Assembly: GCF_004799755.1 (NCBI RefSeq)
Contig: NZ_SLUB01000023.1
Span: forward strand, 1-64,000
Reading direction: 5' to 3'
Length of the DNA: 64,000 nt
DNA from: Bacillus timonensis
GTDB lineage: Bacteria > Bacillota > Bacilli > Bacillales > Bacillaceae_L
In this document: positions 54,745 through 64,000 of the stretch, one piece after another
How positions within the stretch are numbered: position 1 is the stretch's first letter
How the letters are laid out: each line of letters starts with the position of its first letter
Made by a program: the position numbers and the translations under genes
The notes under the pieces: generated by a model
The model's database searches: none
Seen by the model: the letters and a program-made list of their open reading frames with translations, nothing else
Told to the model about the DNA's origin: nothing

Positions 54745-55506
54745 TTATAACGAATCGTTCCTTATTATTTCTTTTAATTCTTCTATGTTATATGCAGGTT
54801 TACGTTTATGCAGCATTGCATGACAATTTGGACAGACCGGTTTAAGATCTTCAATTGGATTCACAGCATATTCTTCTCCAATCGTACTGATTTCAATTTC
54901 ATGGTGAACATGTATAAAGTTCATTCCGATTTCCCCATATACCTTTTCAAAGTTAATGTTGCATATAACGCAATCATACCCATAGAAATCCAAACAGGCT
55001 TGTCTTGCAGAAGGGTTGCGCTCGTACTTATTTAATGTTACCTCCTTTCTAGCACCCTCTATAAAACGTCTGCGTCTCTCACCTCTGAACTTTTCTGGTA
55101 CATTTGTCAAATCGGTTGTAAAGCCCCATACCACATGTGCCGGTTTAGTATCCTCGAAATCCTTAACATAGCCAAGACCCTGAAATACAAAATCAACATT
55201 TGTATTGTCATCTCTAGTAAAAATGTATACCTCATTCACACCGTTCATCATTTGCTGCATGGAAGGAGTATGTATTGTTTCTGTCCCTTTGCTAAACCAG
55301 TATAAGTTGTCTGGTGTAAGATTGTTAGGGTAGTTATGTCCTGTTCTACCCGCTGTGCCTAAATTGGCAAATATAAAGTAACAGCCTTCATATGAAGCAT
55401 AACCAGTTCCCCATATACCACCTACACTATTTGGCTCTGGATGACCTATGAATGATTTAACATCCTTCCGGCTGTATTTCTGTCCTATTACAAATTTATA
55501 CTTCAT
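54745..55506 (-). CDS. McrA-like modification-dependent HNH endonuclease
   Basis: I start the 253-residue protein at the ATG at 55506, after ATGGGGGTTATC. The N-terminal half (FVIGQKYSRKDVKSFIG, GYASYEGCYFIFANLG, NLYWFSKGTETIHTPSMQQM) resembles the SRA-like base-reading domain of ScoMcrA-type enzymes. The C-terminal half is an HNH nuclease with zinc cysteines: CVICNINF, NFIHVHHEIEIS (the catalytic His pair), NPIEDLKPVCPNCHAMLHKR. This combination is the signature of type IV enzymes that cut DNA carrying modified bases. It stands alone, convergent with the dead HsdR-type gene. The specificity is unknown. Confidence 0.82.
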   Translation of the reverse strand: MKYKFVIGQKYSRKDVKSFIGHPEPNSVGGIWGTGYASYEGCYFIFANLGTAGRTGHNYPNNLTPDNLYWFSKGTETIHTPSMQQMMNGVNEVYIFTRDDNTNVDFVFQGLGYVKDFEDTKPAHVVWGFTTDLTNVPEKFRGERRRRFIEGARKEVTLNKYERNPSARQACLDFYGYDCVICNINFEKVYGEIGMNFIHVHHEIEISTIGEEYAVNPIEDLKPVCPNCHAMLHKRKPAYNIEELKEIIRNDSL

Positions 55507-55632
55507 GATAACCCCCATAAAATAGTTTAATTTATTTTTGTAACGCAACCTACTGGTAATTTCATTAATATTATTACTTATATTTCTTTGAGAAACAAAT
55601 ATTATTGCTGTAAACGCTGGAATGTCGCTCAC

Positions 55633-55906
55633 TTTTTAATTAAAACATTCTTTATCGATTGATGTGATATGTTTTGTGGAAAGATTTTTGCATTTTACTT
55701 TATAGAAATAGCATTAATAGGACAGGTACAAATTTATAGACATGTAAATAATCCAAAATGGTGGGCAGTTATTATTGAAAAAGATGATTCAGTACTTCAT
55801 ATGCCAATTACAGCGGAGGTATATTTTTCAATATTAATAAAAATTTTAGATTTAAATTTAAAACTCATGAATTTACTAAATAAATAAAGAAAGGAGTTAA
55901 AAAGAA
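55633..55906. other. Intergenic stretch without a supported gene
   Basis: A 72-codon frame (55669-55887) is present but has no ribosome binding site and no recognisable motif. The last bases carry the AAAGGAG site of the next small reading frame. Confidence 0.4.
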
Positions 55907-56006
55907 ATGGATGATATTTTTTTACCAAGCTCGTTGTGATAATTGTGGAGAGTTTTATCATAAAGATGCAATGGTTGGACGCTACTGTGGTCAAAAAACT
56001 CTTTGA
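55907..56006 (+). pseudogene. Small zinc-ribbon ORF with a homopolymer frameshift
   Basis: An ATG at 55907 follows AAAGGAGTTAAAAAG. Two readings meet at a run of seven T (about 55917-55923). The start frame soon ends, while the other frame gives FYQARCDNCGEFYHKDAMVG and RYCGQKTL, a tiny Cys4-like zinc ribbon. Removing one T would make a 32-residue protein. It could be a sequencing error, a slip-prone gene or a decayed one. Confidence 0.4.
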
Positions 56007-56345
56007 AAGTATTAGTAAGTGCAGTTTTTACTCTTTTTTTAAACTATTTTAATAAAATAATTTCAACTGACAAATAATAAATAATTTTTTATTAGATAAG
56101 GCTATGAAATTGGAATTTTATTGTTAGAAACCGGATTAAATTAGAAATATAGCTTGTAATACATTAACAATAGAAATAAAATTTAGGTATAGTAATTTTT
56201 CCCTATACACTTTATACAATCTGATGAAATAATAACTCTTGTTTTTAAGAAATTTTCATATTTATTGAATTTAATTGTAAACGAATTCAAAGAAATAAAA
56301 GATTTACATATTGGGTTATAAAATTATAGAGAAGGGGAGGGTAAA
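56007..56345. other. AT-rich leader upstream of the Druantia-like pair
   Basis: This stretch of very low GC holds no gene. It ends in the ribosome binding site GAAGGGGAGGG of the 929-residue protein gene, so the operon promoter should lie here. I cannot single out a convincing -35/-10 pair among the AT-rich sequence. Confidence 0.4.
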
Positions 56346-59135
56346 GTGGGAACTAAAATAACGACTAACGAGAATTCCCTAATCAACTATGATAGTTGGA
56401 ATCAAGTTTTATGCGAACATTTCTTTGGAAAGAATAATGAGAATAACATAGTTTATTTATATGTTAATGAGAATCTCGTAAAAAGGTTAGGATATAAATT
56501 AGGATTAAATGAAAATCAGGCGATGCCTTCGTTTTGTAAAAGTGTACGTTCATATGGTAGAAATGAACCTGATATGGTATTCGACAAGGCTTTTATATGG
56601 GGAAGAAAGTGGTATAACCAAGGTCAAATAGGTTTTCCGCCATTTATAGGAGTATTAGCCTTAACTGTATTAGCAGCAACTAAAATGAAGGGGAATAGGA
56701 AAATTGGAATAGGCGCGGGAAATTATTATCTCAGATTAAGAAATCTCTTAGAACTAAATGGTGAGGGAAAACCGTTATACTTTGAGAAAACTAAGACTTT
56801 ATGGTTTTACCTTACTCAATGGCAAAAAGAGAATAAAGGGAGATTTGGTTTCACAAACGTATTTCGATATGGCCAAGCATATATTGGTTACCCCATGTCA
56901 CAGTGTTTGATTAAAGATGCTGATAGACAAATACTTTATGAGTTTTTCTATTGGGCGGGGCTTAGACCGGGACTAAAAGTACAAGCTAATGCAATAAAAG
57001 AGCAACTGGAATTATTCCTTTCAACAAAAGTCAACCGACTTTCAAGACTATTTTTTAACAAGAATAAAGGAATACAAGAAGGAATAATACAGGCATTACT
57101 ATTTGAATATCAAAACTGGAATGGAACTAATAATAACGTTGAGCCACAAGGGAGTTTAGTCGAAAAACACGAAAAAAATAAACCAAAAAAGTATAATTTA
57201 TTTTTACGTATAGATGAAGATAAGCAATCTAACTTTTTTAATCCAAAGTTAAAATTAGGCTTTTTTGCTATTGTCGATGAGGACACTGTTTTAGAAGAAA
57301 GTATCGAAAAGAAAGAACTAGAGGGATTTATGTATAATAATAACACTTTTTATAAGGAGGTTAATTCAAATCAGAACCATATAATAGCTGACAAGCATTC
57401 ATATTCACTTTTTAATAGCCAACTTGAATTTGTTTTTAAAGGAGGAAATCTGTTTTTCTTTAATCGAGGAACTGATATAGGTATAAATGCCTGGATTAAC
57501 AGGGAGAGCGTAGTAAAGGGGAAAGATCACCTTGTATTATTTAGCTCTGAGGTTGAAAAAGAAATAAGAAGTTGGGTTGATTTAAATGGATTCTTAAATA
57601 AGGAAATCTCAATTTCAAACCTATCTTCTTTTTGGAAATGTTTAATAATTAAAATCCATGAAAAGGAAATTATTGGTTCACAATTTTTAGAAAATCATTT
57701 TGTTTTTACTCAAGCTCAAGATAAAATATCATTAAAAGATGGACTTAAAGTAGGGAATATGGAATGGTTATTAGATGCACCGCCACAGGTATCTATAGTA
57801 ACTTCCCCAAAAACAACTATATATATAAACGATGTTCCAGTATTTTCTTTAATAGACGGAGAGGATACTATTAATTTTCGGAATCTTCATTTAATAGAAT
57901 CCAAAATTTATAAAATTCGTTTTAATGATACTGAGAAAACAATTCTATTAAAAAATAATCATGAAAATTTAATTACATTTTCAGATTTTAAACCTAAGGA
58001 ATATTCTGATGGAAACCTTAAAATTGCAGGCACATATATATACGATTCGTTGGAGGATTACCCTAGACCGTATAAACAAAGAGGATATAAAGCTTTTTTA
58101 AGTACAAAAGATACTAACACCACAAAAGTTATCCCGAAGTTTATTAATGCTATGCCTTTTAATATAAATCGTAGCTACAAGGATATAGGGGTTACTTTTA
58201 GTGGAAATGTTACTACAGTTGTTCGCCCTATAGATTTATTCTTTGAATATCTAACTATTAGAAAAGAGGGGAACTGGGAATCATTTCTAAAAGGAGTAAA
58301 ATGGTGTTTTGGGTCTCAGAATATAGGTTTGACATCTTATAAGGTAAGGCAAAAGCTTTCTCAACTAGGGTTTGTTGAATTTATAAGGGATGGGGATTCT
58401 AATAAGTACTTTTGGAACGTAATTCCCATGTCAATTGCGGTTATGCCTTCTAATGACCCATTAGTTTATTTAACTGGTGGCCGAACTAGAGAATCAATTG
58501 ATCAATTAAAGAACTTAACCGAAGGAAAAATAAAGCTTTTACAGGCTATACCTTTATCACAATATGAACCCTTATCAATATATTTATTGGGTAGTACGGT
58601 AGAGAGTCTAAAAGAATTTTTTAATACCTTAAGTATTAATTTTAACTGGGGGTTAGATTATTTTAGTTATGATTTATTGAGATGTTTACCTACCCTAAAC
58701 GATTATATAAGTAATGCAAGAGAATATCCGGAGCCAAGAGGTACTAATACTTATTGGGTAGTTAAAGGCTGGGATTTATTTAGTCATAGTTGGATTAAAG
58801 ATAAAGATTCTCCTTTAAAAATATATGCAAATAGCTTTGGCCAATATATTTGTCTTTATAAGACATCCAATAATAAAACAATAAAATTAGAAAGAGCAAT
58901 AGGTAAACTTTATTTAGCGCAACAACAAAGGCAACGGTCTTTACAATATAAAAATTATGAATTAAAGGTCAAACAGGGATATGAGTTACCGGAGCTATAC
59001 GAGAGAGTATTAACTTCTTGTGTAGGACAATGCCCAATAGAAAGTAATGGCTATAGGGTCTATAGAAATGTTCCACATGAAGTTGCTTTATCTTTAGCAT
59101 ATAAATTAGGTATTGAAATTAATTATAATAAATAG
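56346..59135 (+). CDS. Large defence-associated protein, candidate DruH (Druantia type III-like)
   Basis: The 929-residue soluble protein starts at a GTG after GGGGAGGGTAAA. It has no enzymatic motif I can name. Visible landmarks are an N-terminal region WNQVLCEHFFGKNNENNIVY, GNYYLRLRNLLEL, a middle beta-rich part (residues about 300-580) and a C-terminal region with EPRGTNTYWVVKGWDLFSHS. It ends 11 bp before a very large DUF1998-type helicase gene. A roughly 1000-residue protein of unknown function paired with such a helicase is the layout of Druantia type III (DruH-DruE). This assignment rests on the partner and layout, not on a recognised DruH domain. Confidence 0.6.
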   Translation: MGTKITTNENSLINYDSWNQVLCEHFFGKNNENNIVYLYVNENLVKRLGYKLGLNENQAMPSFCKSVRSYGRNEPDMVFDKAFIWGRKWYNQGQIGFPPFIGVLALTVLAATKMKGNRKIGIGAGNYYLRLRNLLELNGEGKPLYFEKTKTLWFYLTQWQKENKGRFGFTNVFRYGQAYIGYPMSQCLIKDADRQILYEFFYWAGLRPGLKVQANAIKEQLELFLSTKVNRLSRLFFNKNKGIQEGIIQALLFEYQNWNGTNNNVEPQGSLVEKHEKNKPKKYNLFLRIDEDKQSNFFNPKLKLGFFAIVDEDTVLEESIEKKELEGFMYNNNTFYKEVNSNQNHIIADKHSYSLFNSQLEFVFKGGNLFFFNRGTDIGINAWINRESVVKGKDHLVLFSSEVEKEIRSWVDLNGFLNKEISISNLSSFWKCLIIKIHEKEIIGSQFLENHFVFTQAQDKISLKDGLKVGNMEWLLDAPPQVSIVTSPKTTIYINDVPVFSLIDGEDTINFRNLHLIESKIYKIRFNDTEKTILLKNNHENLITFSDFKPKEYSDGNLKIAGTYIYDSLEDYPRPYKQRGYKAFLSTKDTNTTKVIPKFINAMPFNINRSYKDIGVTFSGNVTTVVRPIDLFFEYLTIRKEGNWESFLKGVKWCFGSQNIGLTSYKVRQKLSQLGFVEFIRDGDSNKYFWNVIPMSIAVMPSNDPLVYLTGGRTRESIDQLKNLTEGKIKLLQAIPLSQYEPLSIYLLGSTVESLKEFFNTLSINFNWGLDYFSYDLLRCLPTLNDYISNAREYPEPRGTNTYWVVKGWDLFSHSWIKDKDSPLKIYANSFGQYICLYKTSNNKTIKLERAIGKLYLAQQQRQRSLQYKNYELKVKQGYELPELYERVLTSCVGQCPIESNGYRVYRNVPHEVALSLAYKLGIEINYNK

Positions 59136-59146
59136 GGTGGTTTAAT

Positions 59147-62100
59147 ATGAATGATGTTCTTGGTATTTTTAATAGAATGAGAGATATGTATATAAGGTAT
59201 ATGGATAGCCCTTTTGCATTAGGTCATGAAAAGTTAATGGAAGAGCGGGAAGCTATATTAAGTAAAGAAGGCAATATATATCAATATCCATATATTGAGG
59301 CATTGCCTCCTTTTAAAAGCTCTAATAAAAATGTTGCGGATGCTTGTAAATCAATCGGATGGGCTACTGATTTCGGAGAATTTGCCTCAAAAGGCCTTTT
59401 TGGTAAAAATCATAAACTACATTTACACCAATTTGAAGCTTTTAAGGAAGTATTAAAAAACAACAAAAATGTTGTTGTCACTTCAGGTACAGGTTCTGGG
59501 AAAACAGAAAGTTTCCTACTCCCTCTAATTGCTAATATTTTAAATGAGGCAAAAGGGTGGGAAAAGCCAGGAGAAAAGACAAATCCTTGGTGGCAATTAG
59601 GGGATAAATGGCATCCGATGAGAGGTAATGAAAAACGAGATTCAGCTATTAGAGGGTTGATTCTATATCCTTTGAATGCCTTAGTTGAGGATCAGTTGGT
59701 AAGGTTAAGAAAGGCGTTAGATAGCGATGAAGCAAAAGAGTGGCTTGACAAAAATAGAGGTGGAAACAGAATCCATTTTGGTAGGTATACTGGTAAAACT
59801 CCAATTCCAGGGGAACCCTCCAATAAGAATAAAGTTAAGAAACTTAAAGAAATAAGCATACAACTATATAGGAAGCAAAATCAATTAGATAAATATTTTA
59901 GAGAATTAATTCAGAGTATTAACAGTGAGCCTACCTATGAAATAAAACAAAAGATAAAACTTGAATTAAATAGTGAGTTAAATAGTGAATTATTAAAATC
60001 AGAAACATGGAGTAAAGATGAAGTTCTTTTAATAAAAACTAGATTGAAACAAAAATATCAGGAAAAATTAACATTTATTAATCAAATTGGCGGGTCTGAA
60101 AGTATATCTAGATGGGACATGCAAGAATATCCACCAGATATTTTTATCACTAACTTCAGTATGTTGAATATCATACTCACTAGGTCGATTGAACAGAAAG
60201 TGTTTGATAAAACAAAACAATGGTTGGAAAAAGACCCGAATAATGTTTTTTATTTAATCTTAGACGAATTACATACCTATAGGGGAACTGCGGGTACAGA
60301 GGTTGCCTATGTTATTAGAGCTTTATTAAGCCGGTTAGGACTTTCACCTGAAAGTCCCCAACTGAGAGTTATTGCTACAAGTGCCTCTTTAGATGAGGGT
60401 GGTAAAGAATTTTTAGAAGATTTTTTTGGTATTCCTGTGGATAAATTTGAAATTATAACAGGGGCTAGAGAAGGAGTGAATTTATTTCATTTAAATACGT
60501 CTTTTAGAAATAACGCTAAAGCATTCATAGATTATTACAATTTATGTAATAGTGACTTTGTCAAAGCAGTTGAAGGACTATGTAAAGAATTTAATAAGCC
60601 TTTTGATAGCTATAACATCGAGGAATCCTTATATAAAGTACTTAATGAATCAGGGGTATTAAATGAGTTTTTAAAAGTATGCGAAAAGCCAAAATCATTA
60701 AAAGAGCTTAACAATAAAATATTTGGTTTGAATTGTGAATCAATAAAAGCCATAGGTGGACTTCTTCATGCAATAATTAATGTAAAAAAAGATGGAGATG
60801 TTTTATTACCTATTAGAGCTCATTTGTTCTTTAGGAACTTTCAGGGGCTTTGGGCTTGTTCAAATCCTGAGTGTTCAGCGGTAGATGAAAAATTCCAGTA
60901 TAAGGACAGAAAGATAGGTAAACTTTATAATCAACCTAAAGTTCAATGTAGTTGTGGTTCAAGGGTTTTAGACTTTTATTATTGTCAAAATTGTGGAGAT
61001 TCCTTTTTAGGAGGATACAAAAGTAAAGGAGAAGGGGAAGATGTTTATTACCTATCCGCCGATTATCCTAATCTGGATTCTTTGCCAGATAAGATACCTT
61101 TTCAAAAAAAATACGGTGAATATGCACTTGTTTGGCCATCTTTAAATATTGATGATGATATAAAAACATGGCAGAGAACTCTTGATAATGGAAAAGGTAA
61201 ACTAAAATTCTCGTGGACAAAGGCAAACTATGAAAACAAAATTGGTAAAATTAAGAGGGATATTAGTTTTGATAAACATAACGCTTATTTATTTTTAATA
61301 GAAGGGGATGAACAAAGTAGAAATCAAATGCCTGCTTTTCCAATTAAATGTCCTCACTGTGCTGATGACTGGGAATCAAAAGGTCCCCTTACAAAAAACG
61401 AACCATTAGAGAGTACTAAGAGAACTAGATCTCCAATAAGGGGACAAAAAACAGGTTTTGATATGATAGCACAAGTTATGCTAGATTCTCTAATGAGAGA
61501 ATTACCTGATAATGAATCACCTAAATCAGTATTATTTTCAGATAGTCGTCAAGATGCAGCTAAACTTTCTGCCAAAATCGAACTAAATCATTACTATCAT
61601 CTTTTAAGATACATTGTTGTTTCTGTAATGGGGAACGAACAAATTCCTTTAAAGTCATTTGTAAAACAACTCCAGAATCATGAGTTAAGCGATAATGAGA
61701 AATTAAAGGCAGAAGAGTACCTTTATAACCACAATAGTCAAGCTATGTTGCTACAGTTATATCATCTCGGAGCACTTTTAGAACAGCAAAAGGAACAAGC
61801 AAAAAAAATACTTGATTCGATTGATAAGCCTGTAAAACTAATGGAATTATGGAAACCAATTGAACTTAGTTTAGTTAAATTGGGTATTAATCCTGGAGGA
61901 ACAGACCGTTCATTAAATGAACTAGGTGGCTACAAATGGGTACAGCTTTACGATTGGAGTAACTTAGAACGTCCGGTACCTAGTCTTGAATCACACCCAG
62001 TAGAACTCGATGAATTAGGAAAGAAAATTAGAGATAACTTAAGAGATAATGTCCTCGCAAATGTACTTTTTTCTCAAAGAAAAAGGGATCTCGAATCATT

Positions 62101-64000
62101 ATGTCTTGCAAGACTTACAACAGATTTCGATATGATACTGTCTGAAAAGATGGGGAAACAACCCGAATTTTGGAGGCAACTTATCGATAGTTCAATAAGG
62201 ATACTCGGTGGACTAAGAAGATATGATTTAAACAGGTCTCTATCGGATAATCCACCAAGTTTATTAAAAAATTATTGGAAGGCTGTTGCAAAAGCAAATA
62301 ATTTAAATGAGGAAGACCTAATTTTTAATGCTAAAAGAATCTTTGAAAATTTAAAAGGAGTAAAAAATTATTTAATAGTTTCTGATGAAATATATATTGT
62401 TCCTTCAGCAGAACATGTTTATGAATGTAAGAAGTGTGGTAGGAATCATCTTCATGCATCATGTAACGTTTGTACAGATTGTTTTTCATTCCTTGAGGAA
62501 AACACCATAGAAGGTATTAAAATTAATGATTACTATAGGTTTTTATCACAGGATAAGAAAACTTATAGAAGATTTCACTCAGAAGAGATGACAGGTCAAA
62601 CTGATTCCGAACTTGCCTCAAAAAGGCAGCAATTATTCCAATCGATATATGATTTTGAGGATATACCATTAGTGGATGAAATTGATATTTTAAGTGTCAC
62701 CACAACAATGGAGGCCGGGGTAGATATTGGTTCGCTGCGACTAGTGGCAATGTCTAATATGCCTCCACAAAGATTTAACTATCAACAACGAGTTGGTCGT
62801 TGTGGGCGAAGAGGTTCTGCACTCTCGATAAGTCTTACTTTGTGTAGAGGGCGAAGTCATGATGACTGGTATTTTTATAATTTAGATAAAATGACTGGTG
62901 ATCCACCACCCCAACCATATATTGATTTGAAATCTCTGAAAATATTATCAAGAGTATTATATAAAGAGATGCTATTCCATGCATTTACTGAGACTGGACT
63001 GATTGAGGAGATCGATGGCGGGGATAGTGTGCATGGGGAATTTGGTCATAAAGACGATTGGGATTTATATAAAGATAGGATCCAATCCTATTTCCAGTCA
63101 AACGAGGGTAATAAGAGATTAAATAGTATAGTACAGGGGTTGTTATATCAATCTAAAGTACAAGACGAAGAGATACAGAAGCTTAAAACCGCTATTATTA
63201 AAGGTGAACTCACTGAGAAAATTACTAATGTTTCGAAGGATACTAGGTATTCATCAAACTCATTAAGTGAAAACTTGGCTGCTGCTGGCTTGCTCCCAAT
63301 GTTTGGATTTCCAACGAGGGTTAGGTTATTTCATCATGATAAAAGATATAGAAATTTGCCTCCTCAATTTTTAGAAAGTGGAACAGTTGATAGGGATTTG
63401 GAAATAGCAATTAGTGAATATTCTCCAGGTTCAGAGATAATAAAAGATAAGGTTAAGCATAAAGCGGTAGGAATAGCACATTATTGGGTTAGAGGGAGAC
63501 AAATTGTACCAGAAGAAAATCCACTAGGTACGATAAGAAATGTTGCAATATGTACAAATTGTCATATACTGTTTGACCAGGAAGAATTATTCCCTAAGAA
63601 TTGTCCTTCATGTGGCACCCCTTTGGGCGAAGATGATAGTTTTATTTTTAGAAAGATCCCAATTTCAGAACCACAAGGATTTAGAAGTGAATGGATAAAG
63701 AGAGATTATAATGAAGAATTTGAATGGAGTTCTCGTGGTTCTGTTCCAAGGTTGGCTGATGATGCAGATATTAATCAGAATATAAAACAGTTATATAATA
63801 TTAAATACTCGTCACAGGATGGGAATGTTTATTCTATAAATGACAATTATGGCCAATTATTTACATTCCAAAAAGCAATAAATCCATTTGACGGTTGGAT
63901 AGAAACCAGTACAATTAATAAAGATGGGTTTAAGCCAATGCTTAAAGAAGACGCTATTGAGACTGTAGCTCTAGCTGCAATTAAAAATACTGAGGTATTA
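59147..64000 (+). CDS. Very large DEAD/DEAH helicase with DUF1998-type end, DruE-like (partial)
   Basis: The frame stays open for 1618 codons to the window edge. Superfamily 2 motifs appear in order: HQFEAF (Q-like), VTSGTGSGKTESFLLPL (Walker A, about residue 117), ILYPLNALVEDQL (Ia), FITNFSMLNIIL, ILDELHTYRGTAGTE (DEAH-type box, about residue 372), ATSASL (III), then TTMEAGVDIGSL and NYQQRVGRCGRRGS (V and VI, about residues 1185-1230). Four Cys clusters (near 61000, 61350, 62430 and 63550) are probable zinc sites. The last residues, ETVALAAIKNTEVL, look like the entry of a DUF1998 domain. The ATG follows AGGGTGG, 11 bp after the upstream gene. Druantia DruE best fits size and motifs; DISARM-type helicases are shorter. 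Confidence 0.8.
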   Translation, partial: MNDVLGIFNRMRDMYIRYMDSPFALGHEKLMEEREAILSKEGNIYQYPYIEALPPFKSSNKNVADACKSIGWATDFGEFASKGLFGKNHKLHLHQFEAFKEVLKNNKNVVVTSGTGSGKTESFLLPLIANILNEAKGWEKPGEKTNPWWQLGDKWHPMRGNEKRDSAIRGLILYPLNALVEDQLVRLRKALDSDEAKEWLDKNRGGNRIHFGRYTGKTPIPGEPSNKNKVKKLKEISIQLYRKQNQLDKYFRELIQSINSEPTYEIKQKIKLELNSELNSELLKSETWSKDEVLLIKTRLKQKYQEKLTFINQIGGSESISRWDMQEYPPDIFITNFSMLNIILTRSIEQKVFDKTKQWLEKDPNNVFYLILDELHTYRGTAGTEVAYVIRALLSRLGLSPESPQLRVIATSASLDEGGKEFLEDFFGIPVDKFEIITGAREGVNLFHLNTSFRNNAKAFIDYYNLCNSDFVKAVEGLCKEFNKPFDSYNIEESLYKVLNESGVLNEFLKVCEKPKSLKELNNKIFGLNCESIKAIGGLLHAIINVKKDGDVLLPIRAHLFFRNFQGLWACSNPECSAVDEKFQYKDRKIGKLYNQPKVQCSCGSRVLDFYYCQNCGDSFLGGYKSKGEGEDVYYLSADYPNLDSLPDKIPFQKKYGEYALVWPSLNIDDDIKTWQRTLDNGKGKLKFSWTKANYENKIGKIKRDISFDKHNAYLFLIEGDEQSRNQMPAFPIKCPHCADDWESKGPLTKNEPLESTKRTRSPIRGQKTGFDMIAQVMLDSLMRELPDNESPKSVLFSDSRQDAAKLSAKIELNHYYHLLRYIVVSVMGNEQIPLKSFVKQLQNHELSDNEKLKAEEYLYNHNSQAMLLQLYHLGALLEQQKEQAKKILDSIDKPVKLMELWKPIELSLVKLGINPGGTDRSLNELGGYKWVQLYDWSNLERPVPSLESHPVELDELGKKIRDNLRDNVLANVLFSQRKRDLESLCLARLTTDFDMILSEKMGKQPEFWRQLIDSSIRILGGLRRYDLNRSLSDNPPSLLKNYWKAVAKANNLNEEDLIFNAKRIFENLKGVKNYLIVSDEIYIVPSAEHVYECKKCGRNHLHASCNVCTDCFSFLEENTIEGIKINDYYRFLSQDKKTYRRFHSEEMTGQTDSELASKRQQLFQSIYDFEDIPLVDEIDILSVTTTMEAGVDIGSLRLVAMSNMPPQRFNYQQRVGRCGRRGSALSISLTLCRGRSHDDWYFYNLDKMTGDPPPQPYIDLKSLKILSRVLYKEMLFHAFTETGLIEEIDGGDSVHGEFGHKDDWDLYKDRIQSYFQSNEGNKRLNSIVQGLLYQSKVQDEEIQKLKTAIIKGELTEKITNVSKDTRYSSNSLSENLAAAGLLPMFGFPTRVRLFHHDKRYRNLPPQFLESGTVDRDLEIAISEYSPGSEIIKDKVKHKAVGIAHYWVRGRQIVPEENPLGTIRNVAICTNCHILFDQEELFPKNCPSCGTPLGEDDSFIFRKIPISEPQGFRSEWIKRDYNEEFEWSSRGSVPRLADDADINQNIKQLYNIKYSSQDGNVYSINDNYGQLFTFQKAINPFDGWIETSTINKDGFKPMLKEDAIETVALAAIKNTEVL

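Noticed and set aside
55669-55887. 72-codon frame upstream of the small zinc-ribbon ORF
   Set aside because: No ribosome binding site and no motif; its hydrophobic ends reflect AT-rich composition.
56346-64000. DISARM (DrmA/DrmB) as the identity of the right-edge operon
   Set aside because: DISARM separates the helicase and DUF1998 parts in two proteins and usually carries a methyltransferase; here the helicase is far larger and runs into the DUF1998-like end itself. DruE fits better, though more sequence is needed.

Overview
The window is low-GC Firmicute DNA, almost certainly from a Bacillaceae (Bacillus-like) species. It opens with the 3' end of a 23S rRNA gene, a 5S rRNA gene and a 16-tRNA cluster in the same gene order as Bacillus subtilis trnD (Asn-Ser-Glu-Val-fMet-Asp-Phe-Thr-Tyr-Trp-His-Gln-Gly-Cys-Leu-Leu). 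Protein genes carry strong AGGAGG-type ribosome binding sites and use GTG and TTG starts freely.

From 2.1 to 25.3 kb lies a catabolic region that may be a tRNA-Leu-associated island. A 13-bp copy of the tRNA-Leu(CAA) 3' end recurs at 25264, followed by a fresh terminator. Inside are a scrambled ISL3 transposase/McrC relic, then a xylose/xyloside unit: xylA, two near-identical 771-residue putative intracellular glycosidases, a sugar ABC importer (lipoprotein and two permeases), a GH43 beta-xylosidase and a LacI-type regulator. Two identical 16-bp palindromes 84 bp apart precede xylA and are its likely operators. A dead IS91-type element follows, then an IclR-controlled operon (M28 peptidase-like protein, small membrane protein, Na+/solute symporter, unknown protein, Asp/Glu-type racemase).

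From 25.4 to 35.9 kb: a broken FUSC-like membrane protein gene, then a sigma-54 activator divergent from a zinc dehydrogenase (FdhA-like)/MIP channel pair with an excellent -24/-12 promoter. An Rpn-type nuclease, an aldo/keto reductase, small proteins and an amidase follow. Between 36.0 and 39.2 kb are four co-oriented poorly characterised genes, the last a predicted PD-(D/E)XK nuclease; this is the best candidate here for an undescribed defence-type cassette.

From 39.2 to 47.9 kb is ordinary Bacillus-type content (spore-coat-like Gly/His/Tyr protein, MFS transporter, YdcF-like protein, DEAD-box helicase, GIY-YIG protein, GyrI-like protein). It is punctuated by two families of dispersed palindromic repeats.

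From 47.3 kb to the right edge is a layered defence island. It holds relics of an HNH nuclease, a HEPN-like protein and an HsdR-type restriction subunit, plus an apparently intact C5-methyltransferase/restriction-endonuclease operon whose third gene has been split by an IS21-family element. An McrA-like SRA/HNH enzyme follows. The right edge carries a 929-residue protein and a very large DUF1998-type helicase (running off the window) that together look like a Druantia type III-like system.
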